This document shows, in pieces, positions 18,028 to 25,587 of a stretch of DNA of 51,947 bases; the stretch's first letter is position 1; every line of letters begins with the position of its first letter. Made by a program: the position numbers and the translations under genes. A model generated the notes under the pieces. It searched no databases, was not told the DNA's origin, and saw only the letters and a program-made list of their open reading frames with translations. This DNA comes from Thermoproteota archaeon (GTDB taxonomy: Archaea; Thermoproteota; Methanomethylicia; Methanomethylicales; B66-G16), in the NCBI GenBank assembly GCA_003649085.1, contig QMQV01000001.1, forward strand, positions 1 to 51,947. The letters run 5' to 3'.

Positions 18028-18618
18028 TCAGCTTATGCCTAAGAGCTTAGCAACGTGTGTTCTAATCTCTGCTTGAACTTCCTCTATTGTTTGCCCAGCA
18101 TCGATCACAACGTATCCCATCAATTTAGCTCTATGTAGGAACTTCTCCCTAACCTTGCTTAAAAATTCTTCAACTTCAAACTTCTCCCTTAAAACCCCTT
18201 TACGTTTCAAAGCAGTAAAGGGGTCTACGTCCAAAATCACTGTTAAATCAGGTTGTATAGCAAACTTATTAATAGTCATTAACCAGCTTTCATCAACTCC
18301 ACTACACGATTGGTAAGCTATGGAGGATTCAACATATCTATCTGAGACCACAACTTTTCCTTGCTCTATCAAAGGCTTAATTAAATTATCGACATGCTCT
18401 ACCCTATCAGCTGCAAATAACAAAGCATCTATGACAGCTGAAGAAAGGGGGTTATTCAAATACTTTCTAATAAGCTGGCCTATAGCCCCATTGGTTGGTT
18501 CTTTTGTAGCTATGGCGTCTATACCCTTTCTTTTCAACCAATCCACTAAAAGCTTAGTTTGAGTGGTACTTCCCGCACCGTCAATGCCCTCTATGACTAT
18601 AAAAACCCCCTTCTTCAC
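18028..18618 (-). CDS. tmk: Thymidylate kinase
   Basis: 196 residues from GTG 18618. The P-loop is IEGIDGAGSTTQTKLL and the DRY-type motif is VVSDRYVESSIAYQ. The lid region has LDVDPFTALKRKG. It phosphorylates dTMP to dTDP. The open frame continues upstream to 18762, but that segment runs antisense into the start of hef and has no kinase similarity. Homologues begin two or three residues before the first strand, so GTG 18618 (or GTG 18627) is preferred. Divergent from hef and convergent with the HD protein. Confidence 0.92.
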   Translation of the reverse strand: MKKGVFIVIEGIDGAGSTTQTKLLVDWLKRKGIDAIATKEPTNGAIGQLIRKYLNNPLSSAVIDALLFAADRVEHVDNLIKPLIEQGKVVVSDRYVESSIAYQSCSGVDESWLMTINKFAIQPDLTVILDVDPFTALKRKGVLREKFEVEEFLSKVREKFLHRAKLMGYVVIDAGQTIEEVQAEIRTHVAKLLGIS

Positions 18619-18712
18619 CTCATTCACCGCTACGTTCTTTCTTAAGCGAAAACTAAAAGTTATTGGCGTAATAGAAGAAAACGCTAAGATGTGCTGAAAT
18701 AGGTCTCCAGCT

Positions 18713-21040
18713 ATGAAACCGTTATCAGAAGGCTTTATCTCACACCCTCTAATTAAGCCCAATACCTTAGAAAAAAGAAGTTATCAAGTCTCCATAGCAA
18801 GCAAAGCTTTAAAGGGAAATACGCTTGTCGTGCTGCCTACGGGTTTAGGTAAAACTGCCATAGCGATAATCGTTGCAGCTTATAGACTTGAGCGCTATCC
18901 GCAAGGAAAGTGCGCTATCTTAGCTCCTACGAAGCCACTAGCTAACCAACACTACGAGTCATTTAAAAAGACCTTAAATCTTCCCCATACCGAACTTGCT
19001 GTCTTAACTGGGGAGCAGCCTGCTGAGAAGCGTGCTAAGCTGTGGAAGATGGCTAGAGTCATTTTTGCGACGCCGCAAGCTGTCAGAAATGACATAGTAT
19101 ATGGCTTCGTCCCACTAAGAGATGTTGTGTTAATGGTGTTTGATGAAGCTCATAGAGCAGTAGGTAACTATCCGTATGTGTTTATTGCAGAGCGATACAT
19201 GTCTGAAGCTTTAAACCCTTTAATCTTAGCTTTAACAGCATCTCCTGGTTCAACAAAGCAGCATATAAGAGATGTATGCTCATCTCTTCGCATCTCCCAA
19301 GTTGAAGCAAGAGATGAAATGAGCCCTGATGTGAAGCCCTACATAAGCCCAATATCTCTTGAATGGCGTCACATAGACTTACCTCCTCTGTTTAAGGGGA
19401 TTAGATCGTCGCTCATGAATTTACTGAAAGATCTTCTAAAGCTCTTAAAAGAGCATGGAGTCATTGAAAGCGTAAGTACAATTAAGCTAAGAAAGAAAAC
19501 CCTGCTTGAAGCTCAAGCTAAGATTCAAGATATGCCTCTAAGCGATGTTGAGAAAAGAGAGCTTTCATTAGCAGCTGTCATGGCTCTTAGAGTGACCCAC
19601 GCTATGGAGCTTTTAGAAACTCAAGGACTACCATCGCTTATGGATTATTTCGACAAGTTTAAGAATTCAAGTAAGCTATCTATGAAAGCTTTAGCTAATG
19701 ACCCGCGCTGGACCGAAGCTGAGAGTTTATGTCTTCAAGGTCTTCAGCAAGGAGTGGTGCATCCTAAATTAGCGGTCTTAAAGGAAGAAGTTAGAAAACA
19801 GCTCGAGAAAAACCCTAACTCCAGGGTAATAGTCTTTACGAACTTAAGATCTACAGCAAAAGTGCTTGAAAGAGAGTTGAGAAGCGTAGATGGTGTAAAG
19901 ATAGCTAAGCTTGTTGGAAAAACAGAGAAAAAAGGGGATCAAGGGTTATCGCAAGCTCAACAAGTTGAAGTTTTATCCTCTTTTAAGAGCGGCTTTTTCA
20001 ACGTTTTAGTATCAACACAAGTTGCTGAAGAAGGGATAGACGTAGTAAGCTGCGACTTAGTGATCTTCTACGACAATGTGCCAAGCGCAATCCGTTTCAT
20101 TCAAAGAATGGGTAGAACTGGCCGTATAAGAGCTGGACGTGCTATCTTCTTAATTACGAAGGGTACACGCGATGAAGCTTTTTACTGGTCAGCTATATAC
20201 AAGAGAAAGGAAATGAAGAGGGAGATTAAGGAGCTCATGCGAGAATCATCTGAAGTGAATAAGGAAAGTGAGCCTGGTGAGCAATTGGAATTAGTGAAAT
20301 TCATTACACCTACGGCTCCTCAAGTTGAATACGGCAAACCTACGGTTTTCGTCGATCATAGAGAAATGAATTCTAAAGTTGTCGAATTCCTATCAAAACT
20401 TAACGTAAATATTAGGCCTCGAGCCTTACATGTAGCTGATTACGTAGTATCTGAGAACGTGGCTATTGAGAGAAAGACTGTAGAGGATTTTGCAAGTTCA
20501 ATAATAGATAAGCGTCTCTTCGCTCAACTTAAAAGCTTAAAGGAAGTCTATAGTTCACCAATCCTCCTAATAGAAGGCGAAGGGCTGACCGTTAAGAGAA
20601 TGATGCCTCCTGAAGCCTTGAGAGGCGCTTTAGTGAGCATAGCTGTAGACTATGGTATACCTATAATATGGTCTAGGGATCCTGAAGAGTCAGCTCACGT
20701 GATTGCTTTAGCTGCAAGACGTGAACAACTTGAGTTTAAAAAGCGCGCTACCTTGAAAGATAGGAAGATGCCAAAGACGCTATCTGAGCAACAAGAGTAT
20801 ATCGTAGCAAGCTTGCCAAACGTCGACGTGACGCTAGCAAAGCGCCTACTAGGCGTATTCGGCACCGTAGAAAATGTTTTCACAGCTTCTGAGCAAGCTT
20901 TGCAGAGAGTATCAGGCATTGGCCCTAAGAAAGCGCAGCTCATTAGAAAGGTCTTGACAGCTAAATATGAGCCTACTTCCTCAACTTCTTCAACTTCTCA
21001 AGTAAGTCAAGCCAAAGGGAAAGATGCTTCTCTATTGTAA
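18713..21040 (+). CDS. hef: Hef: fused SF2 helicase and XPF-type nuclease
   Basis: 775 residues. The start HPLIKPNTLEKRSYQVSIA is the usual Hef N-terminus. Walker A is VLPTGLGKTAIAI (about 40-52), followed by DEAH (MVFDEAHRAVGNYP), TASPG and motif VI QRMGRTGRIRAGR. The nuclease domain starts near residue 545 (VFVDHREMN) and has the ERK motif IERKTVEDF near 586. Tandem HhH follows at about 700-750 (VSGIGPKKAQLI). Hef acts at stalled or branched forks. Both halves look intact. The final 22 residues are Ser/Thr-rich and lie antisense to the SSSCA1-like gene, so they are probably a late, non-conserved extension. Confidence 0.94.
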   Translation: MKPLSEGFISHPLIKPNTLEKRSYQVSIASKALKGNTLVVLPTGLGKTAIAIIVAAYRLERYPQGKCAILAPTKPLANQHYESFKKTLNLPHTELAVLTGEQPAEKRAKLWKMARVIFATPQAVRNDIVYGFVPLRDVVLMVFDEAHRAVGNYPYVFIAERYMSEALNPLILALTASPGSTKQHIRDVCSSLRISQVEARDEMSPDVKPYISPISLEWRHIDLPPLFKGIRSSLMNLLKDLLKLLKEHGVIESVSTIKLRKKTLLEAQAKIQDMPLSDVEKRELSLAAVMALRVTHAMELLETQGLPSLMDYFDKFKNSSKLSMKALANDPRWTEAESLCLQGLQQGVVHPKLAVLKEEVRKQLEKNPNSRVIVFTNLRSTAKVLERELRSVDGVKIAKLVGKTEKKGDQGLSQAQQVEVLSSFKSGFFNVLVSTQVAEEGIDVVSCDLVIFYDNVPSAIRFIQRMGRTGRIRAGRAIFLITKGTRDEAFYWSAIYKRKEMKREIKELMRESSEVNKESEPGEQLELVKFITPTAPQVEYGKPTVFVDHREMNSKVVEFLSKLNVNIRPRALHVADYVVSENVAIERKTVEDFASSIIDKRLFAQLKSLKEVYSSPILLIEGEGLTVKRMMPPEALRGALVSIAVDYGIPIIWSRDPEESAHVIALAARREQLEFKKRATLKDRKMPKTLSEQQEYIVASLPNVDVTLAKRLLGVFGTVENVFTASEQALQRVSGIGPKKAQLIRKVLTAKYEPTSSTSSTSQVSQAKGKDASLL

Positions 21041-21329
21041 AGAGCTGATCAAGGTTTTTCTCAGATTTTGCAGCTAACGTAAGCTCCTCTATCTTACTTA
21101 AAGCTAAGCTCTCCAAGTTAGATAACACCGTTTCAGATCGCACGGCTACGGTTGCCTCTTCTTCCCTTGAAGTTATGATAACGCGCTTCTTACATCTAGG
21201 GCACATGATATCTCCGCTTGGCAGTTTAAATAATGGTGTTTTACACACTGGACATGCTTGAGAAAGCATGATAGCTCCAGACTTAAGCAGCTCGGCCATT
21301 TGCTTAATCTCTTCATCGCGTGTCGCCAT
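20973..21329 (-). CDS. SSSCA1/UPF0148-type zinc-ribbon protein
   Basis: 118 residues from ATG 21329, which has GGTGA 4-9 nt upstream; a longer frame to 21347 is less likely. MAELLKSGAIMLSQACPVC and then IMCPRCKK make the two CxxC knuckles seen in the Sjogren/scleroderma autoantigen 1 family, followed by a helical Leu/Lys-rich C-terminus (LWLDLLEKLKKLRK). The family's archaeal function is not settled. The last 68 nt overlap the end of hef on the other strand. A TATA-like taaatatat sits upstream around 21366-21375. Confidence 0.8.
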   Translation of the reverse strand: MATRDEEIKQMAELLKSGAIMLSQACPVCKTPLFKLPSGDIMCPRCKKRVIITSREEEATVAVRSETVLSNLESLALSKIEELTLAAKSEKNLDQLFTIEKHLSLWLDLLEKLKKLRK

Positions 21330-21449
21330 TTCTATCACCGAAAACAAAATAACAGCTAATCCTTTGTAAATATATCTCTCTGGAAACAGCTTATAGACTC
21401 TTTACACTGAGTTAATTGCTGGGTAAAGGTTAAGAGAGAGGTGATATGT

Positions 21450-21713
21450 TTGTCGTCCGATGCTGAAGAGAAAATTCAAAGAGCTGTAATGATACTTCAG
21501 AGAATAGCTGAAGATACGGGTATACCTAGAAATATAAGAAGAGCTGCTAACGAAGCGATAAAGGTCTTACACGGAAAAACTTACACGCATGCTGTAAGAG
21601 CTTCGAATGCCATAAGCATACTTGAAGAATGTAGTCAAGATCCAAACATGCCGCTTTTTGCTCGAACAGCAATATGGCAAGCTGTGAGTATCCTAGAGCA
21701 GATAAGAGACTAA
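21450..21713 (+). CDS. UPF0147 family protein
   Basis: 87 residues from TTG 21450, chosen because GAGAGGTGA lies 7-10 nt upstream; the frame could open at GTG 21441, but that codon is part of the ribosome site. The helical sequence ILQRIAEDTGIPRNIRRAAN and VRASNAISILEECSQDPNMP is characteristic of UPF0147, a small archaeal helical-bundle family of unknown role. It precedes the FAU-1 RNA-binding gene by 24 nt on the same strand, which hints at an RNA-linked role but does not show it. Confidence 0.85.
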   Translation: MSSDAEEKIQRAVMILQRIAEDTGIPRNIRRAANEAIKVLHGKTYTHAVRASNAISILEECSQDPNMPLFARTAIWQAVSILEQIRD

Positions 21714-21737
21714 GCCGTTGAAATACGGTGCTGGGTC

Positions 21738-23177
21738 TTGGTTGTCATAAAGATAAGAGGCATATACACTACCGCATTAGTACTGTTGCTTAAAGACCAT
21801 GGATTTAAGGTCTCTCAGCCCTCTAAAGCAGTGTTATCTAGGTTTGACAACTCCTGCATAACTAACGAGCCTTCTCAAGCCACGATAATTGATAGAAGGG
21901 ATAAACAAGGTATCATAGTCAAAGGGGAAGAGCAAGTAGTTAAAAAGGTAGTTGATGTGATTAAAAGCAAAATACCAGAGTCAATAGTTAGAGTTTCAAA
22001 GATAAACCCACATTCTATATTCAAAGGTGTCGTTGTTAAAAAGGAAGGAGACCGTTGTTTAGTTGATCTGGGCTTTGGTTTAGGTACACTATTTAACGGA
22101 TCTATTAAGTTAAATGAAGAAGTTTTGGTTGCTGTCGCTAGACCAGTATTTAGAGATGAAAGGCCAATTTTAACTCGCAAATTGAAAATTTCAGGCCGTT
22201 ATGCTCACATAATCTTAGGAGGTTGGGTTTCAGTAAGCAAATTTATTAGAAATAGAGCTAAGCAAGAAGAGCTTTTCACTTTAGGTAAAATGGTTAAAAG
22301 CCCAAGATGGGGGGTCAAGTGGAGAAGCTCTGCCGAAAATGCTTCAGCTACCGACTTAATATCTGAGGTCAAGTCTTTGATAGAAATGGGAGATAAGCTT
22401 TTAGAAAAAGCAAAAAATATCAAGCCACCGGCGCTTCTGTTAAAAGGTGAGCCCTTAGTAGATATAGAGTTTCCGCAGCCTGCTAAAAATAGGCTTGACA
22501 GGCTAAGAGGATATGTTAAACCGACAATAACAGGTCATCACTACTTAAGATCCTGCGGAAAAACAATGTCGACTATTGTGGATTTTGCTGAAGCGCTTTT
22601 AAGCTTAGGCGTATCAGAGAGCACCATTCAAAAAGCTCTATCGTTAATGTGGGATGAAAACTTGTTGTACAAAGGCTCTATTCTCAAAATTGAGCACTCC
22701 ACGTTGAATGGCGACGTATACTCTCTAACTCCAGGGGTTATACGAGAAATTAATTGTGGAATTGTAGAAGTTAAGCGAGAATTTAGAGGCGAGGGCAAGT
22801 TTGATGGATTGGAAATTCCGAAGAGTAAAGGAGACTACAGCATAATGATATTTAAGCCAGGTGACTGGATGACGTTAAATGCATATTACTCGATTAATGG
22901 CGAACTTAAGGGCATATACGTTAATGTAAATACGCCAATAGAAGTGTATAAGTCTAAAATAAGGTACGTTGATTTAGGCATAGACGTGGTCAAGAGGGCA
23001 AATTCAACTCCTGAGATCATTGATGTTGATGTTATAGAAAGAGCACATGTTGAAGGTAAGCTTTCTTCGACAATATATGAAAAAGCCTTAGACGTAGCTA
23101 ACTCAGCATATAAAGCTTTACTAGCCTCTAACGACCTTGAGGATCTCAAATCCCAGCTCTTTAGTACAACAAGCTAG
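21738..23177 (+). CDS. FAU-1 family RNA-binding protein/ribonuclease (DUF402 C-terminal domain)
   Basis: 479 residues from TTG. The N-terminal half resembles the S1-like region of RNase E/G proteins (VDLGFGLGTLFNGSIKL...VAVARP...LTRKLKISGRYAHIILGG). The C-terminal half has the DUF402 features (ITGHHYLRSCGK, later YSIMIFKPGDWMTLNAYYS and RYVDLGIDVV). Archaeal FAU-1 binds AU-rich RNA and has been linked to 5S rRNA processing. The final 57 nt are antisense to the end of the inositol-phosphatase gene. Confidence 0.87.
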   Translation: MVVIKIRGIYTTALVLLLKDHGFKVSQPSKAVLSRFDNSCITNEPSQATIIDRRDKQGIIVKGEEQVVKKVVDVIKSKIPESIVRVSKINPHSIFKGVVVKKEGDRCLVDLGFGLGTLFNGSIKLNEEVLVAVARPVFRDERPILTRKLKISGRYAHIILGGWVSVSKFIRNRAKQEELFTLGKMVKSPRWGVKWRSSAENASATDLISEVKSLIEMGDKLLEKAKNIKPPALLLKGEPLVDIEFPQPAKNRLDRLRGYVKPTITGHHYLRSCGKTMSTIVDFAEALLSLGVSESTIQKALSLMWDENLLYKGSILKIEHSTLNGDVYSLTPGVIREINCGIVEVKREFRGEGKFDGLEIPKSKGDYSIMIFKPGDWMTLNAYYSINGELKGIYVNVNTPIEVYKSKIRYVDLGIDVVKRANSTPEIIDVDVIERAHVEGKLSSTIYEKALDVANSAYKALLASNDLEDLKSQLFSTTS

Positions 23178-23924
23178 AAATGAAACCCTATTTTTAACGT
23201 CAACATCGCAGTCTAAAGGCTTACCATCCAGGTCAAGCATTAAGCCACCTGCCTCTTCTAATATGAGCTTACCGGCTGCTATATCGATGGGTCTAATCAT
23301 ATTCCTTAAATCCACAAAGGCGTCTAACGCACCTGATGCTATTAGACAAAGCTCCAAAGCTATTGACCCGAAATGCCTAATATGGTTAGTTAACGAGCAA
23401 AGCTTTAAAATATCAGGTATTCTTGAAGAGCTAACTTTGCCACTTAAGTCTATGCCTACTACAGCGTCATCAAGCCTAGTTTGCTTAGAAGTCTCGATGG
23501 GCTTAAAGTTAAGGTAGGCCCCCCCTCCTTTCTCCGCAGTGTAGATATCGTTGCTACAAAGGTCTAATACAACAGCACTTTCAACAGATGAGAGCCTTCG
23601 TTCTCTAGCAAACGCTATGGATATCGAATAAAACCTTATGCCCTTAATAGCATTTGTTGTCCCATCTAAGGGATCTAATAGTACTAGGTAATTACCATCC
23701 CCCATCCTCACAAAGCCCGATTCTTCACTCACAACGATTCCGTTAAACCCTCCCTCCTTCAAAGCTTTTATAGCAGCTTTTTCGGCGACAACATCAATCT
23801 TTTTTGTGACATCCCCGCTAGCACCAATACCCTCAATACGCTTAGCTTCGGGAGTCTTTAACGCCCTACAAACACGCTTCTTGACATAAAGAGCCGTTTC
23901 AATAAGTAAGTCTAGCCCTATCAC
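23121..23924 (-). CDS. suhB: Inositol monophosphatase / fructose-1,6-bisphosphatase family enzyme
   Basis: 267 residues. The Li-sensitive phosphatase motif LLDPLDGTTNAIKG carries the metal-binding aspartates, with the upstream glutamate in VVSEESGF. The second signature is RPIDIAAGKLILEEAGG. Archaeal members often act on both inositol phosphates and fructose 1,6-bisphosphate; the sequence alone does not decide. TTG/ATG choice is not critical, since the first helix follows directly (MIGLDLLIETALYVKK). Convergent with the FAU-1 gene and divergent from tRNA-Leu. Confidence 0.88.
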   Translation of the reverse strand: MIGLDLLIETALYVKKRVCRALKTPEAKRIEGIGASGDVTKKIDVVAEKAAIKALKEGGFNGIVVSEESGFVRMGDGNYLVLLDPLDGTTNAIKGIRFYSISIAFARERRLSSVESAVVLDLCSNDIYTAEKGGGAYLNFKPIETSKQTRLDDAVVGIDLSGKVSSSRIPDILKLCSLTNHIRHFGSIALELCLIASGALDAFVDLRNMIRPIDIAAGKLILEEAGGLMLDLDGKPLDCDVDVKNRVSFLACCTKELGFEILKVVRG

Positions 23925-23987
23925 GATCCCCTCTCCTAGCGAATCGTGGTTAAGAATTAAAAACCCCAGCTAATTAAGGGTAATTGA

Positions 23988-24075
23988 GCGGGGGTTGCCG
24001 AGTCTGGTCAAAGGCGCAAGGCTTAGGACCTTGTGGGGTAGCCCTGCGTGGGTTCAAATCCCACCCCCCGCACCA
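23988..24075 (+). tRNA. tRNA-Leu (anticodon TAG)
   Basis: The acceptor stem GCGGGGG pairs with CCCCCGC. The D arm is GCCGAGTCTGGTCAAAGGC, and the anticodon stem CAAGG/CCTTG encloses loop CTTAGGA with anticodon TAG. A long class II variable arm (GTGGGGTAGCCCTGC region) supports Leu. The T arm is GTGGG TTCAAAT CCCAC. Discriminator A is at 24072 and CCA is encoded at 24073-24075. No intron. The A/T-rich stretch about 30 nt upstream (aagaattaaaaa) may be the TATA box. Confidence 0.97.
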
Positions 24076-24099
24076 AGCTAAAGCTTTATGAACATAACC

Positions 24100-24469
24100 T
24101 TAACCTGCTGGATGCCTCTTAAACCTCTAACCCTGTTAAGCTAAGTCCACAACCTGCTTTCTCTCCCCTTCGGCAATCAGCATCTCTAGACATTATTTGT
24201 TCTGAGAACATGGCGATGTAATTCTATAATGATATCGTCGTACTATCGTATTCGCGCTCCACCTGGTCAATTTTAATGCCTAGACCTCTCCTCTCATAAT
24301 CACAAAATAGCTATTATTGTGGCAGTAGCGTTCTTCTCTTTTAGCTCGGCATCTTCAGCCTTAGCTCATAAGCTCTTAATCGGTCTCTAAACGTCTCAGA
24401 TCTGCTAAAGTATCCGCGTTCTTTTAATTAACCCACAAATTTGTCAAGCTGCACATTAGGTAATGTCAT
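24100..24469 (-). pseudogene. nikR: Decayed nickel-responsive regulator NikR
   Basis: The only stretch above 300 nt without an intact gene holds a broken NikR. On the minus strand five pieces follow in NikR order but in changing frames. 24469-24341 is a ribbon-helix-helix domain (LKERGYFSRSETFRDRLRAY) with TAA at 24430-24428. 24329-24303 reads ATATIIAIL. 24304-24227 includes DYERRGLGIKIDQVEREYD. 24233-24189 reads IIIELHRHVLRTNNV, keeping the His-x-His of the nickel site. 24192-24100 reads CLEMLIAEGERKQVVDLA, starting at the nickel-ligand Cys, then two stops and RFKRHPAG. Intact NikR has the order RHH, then hydrophobic-YDH..RGL, then LHVHL..NCLEV.V..G, at about 135 residues. It lies just downstream of a CooT-like gene on the same strand. 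Confidence 0.75.
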
Positions 24470-24557
24470 GCTGCTGCCAAATACATCACTAAAGGCTTAC
24501 CGCTTTAAAGGAGATACCTGGTAGAGAGCAAAAAGCGCTAAGATAGGTCAGTTTTAC

Positions 24558-24893
24558 TCAATGCTTTTTAAAGTATGTTTTCCAGAGATCTCTAACCATA
24601 TTATCTCCTATCGCCTTAATGTCCTCTAGCGCTTTCTCAACATCGACATTGTACACTCCTCTTCTTCGCACCTCCTCACACCTCCCCAAAAACCTAAGGA
24701 CAGCTCCTATCAGTGGGTTCTTGGAGATCTCTAATGTCTCATTTTGGACACTAACTTTAACCACCATAGAGCTATCTAATTCCCTTCTTTCACCTAATAT
24801 GTCGGTTAAGATTAGCTTATCTCCAAAGTAGCTCACTTCAACAATATCCTTGAACATCTCCATGCCATTTACATAAACTTTAAATTCGCACAT
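24558..24893 (-). CDS. CooT-like nickel-binding protein with C-terminal extension
   Basis: 111 residues. The first 60 match the CooT family: Met-Cys start (MCEFKVYVNGMEMFKDIVEV), then GDKLILTDILGERREL and VVKVSVQNETLEI. In CooT proteins the cysteine at position 2 is a nickel ligand, and CooT takes part in nickel supply. CooT proteins are usually 60-70 residues; here a further 45 residues (from NPLIG, including RCEEVRRRG and DLWKTYFKKH) have no match I know. It sits upstream of the nikR remnant on the same strand. There is no Shine-Dalgarno before the ATG; a TATA-like ccttataatg is about 40 nt upstream. Divergent from the ESCRT-III gene. Confidence 0.7.
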   Translation of the reverse strand: MCEFKVYVNGMEMFKDIVEVSYFGDKLILTDILGERRELDSSMVVKVSVQNETLEISKNPLIGAVLRFLGRCEEVRRRGVYNVDVEKALEDIKAIGDNMVRDLWKTYFKKH

Positions 24894-25008
24894 CTATAGC
24901 ACCACGAAAGTATTGCTGGAATAAGCTCCACATTATAAGGTTTTTTGCAACTACAAAGCTTAAATTCACTAAAAGACACTCTACTTTCAGCAAACTCGGT
25001 GATATTAA

Positions 25009-25587
25009 TTGTCTGAAATCGTAGACCGCATCAAAGAAGCCTTGTCAAGGAAACCTGCTAGAGAACAGCTTGAAAGAGCTAAATATGGTCTTAAAGCGCA
25101 AATAGCTAAGTTAGAGCTCATTCAGCGAAATTTAGAGGAACGCGACAAAACGTTATTCAATAGGATAACCGAAGCTTATGAAAAACAAGACCACTTATCT
25201 ATGAAGGCGTTAAGTAGCGAATTGGCGGAGTTGAGAAAAGCCGAAAAAGCCACTTTATATAGCAAGCTCGCCCTTGAAAGAACTTTGTTAAGGCTTGAAG
25301 CGGCTAAAAGCCTTGACGAGCTAGCTAGAGCGTTGGTCCCTACCATAGGCGTTATGAAAAACTTGAGAACAGCGATTGGCGGTTTAATACCTGAAGCTGA
25401 AGATGCTCTTAGAGACGTATTTGAGACATTCAACTCAGCTTTAATAGGATTGGGCATAAACCTAGATAGTTTTAGAATATATCAGCCTCATAGCGAAGAG
25501 GTCGAGAAAATACTTCAAGAAGCCGAAGCCATAGCTGAGCAAAAGCTTAAAGAGAAACTGCCAAAGACAATGGGGGATCTAATTTAA
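25009..25587 (+). CDS. cdvB: ESCRT-III (Snf7/CdvB-like) protein
   Basis: 192 residues from TTG with GGTGAT 5 nt upstream. The sequence is almost entirely helical and highly charged: a basic helix 1 (REQLERAKYGLKAQIAKLEL), then LSSELAELRKAEKAT and RTLLRLEAAKSLDELARAL, then LIPEAEDALRDVFETFNSAL. A short acidic C-terminal helix rich in Glu and Lys follows. This matches the Snf7 fold of CdvB paralogues, which polymerise on membranes in cell division, vesicle release or repair. No cdvA or cdvC (Vps4) lies beside it, so it may be a secondary paralogue. The last 9 nt overlap the methionine aminopeptidase gene. Confidence 0.82.
   Translation: MSEIVDRIKEALSRKPAREQLERAKYGLKAQIAKLELIQRNLEERDKTLFNRITEAYEKQDHLSMKALSSELAELRKAEKATLYSKLALERTLLRLEAAKSLDELARALVPTIGVMKNLRTAIGGLIPEAEDALRDVFETFNSALIGLGINLDSFRIYQPHSEEVEKILQEAEAIAEQKLKEKLPKTMGDLI

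Noticed and set aside
18619..18762. N-terminal extension of thymidylate kinase
   Set aside because: It overlaps the start of hef on the other strand and lies before the usual kinase start; GTG codons next to the first strand fit homologues better.
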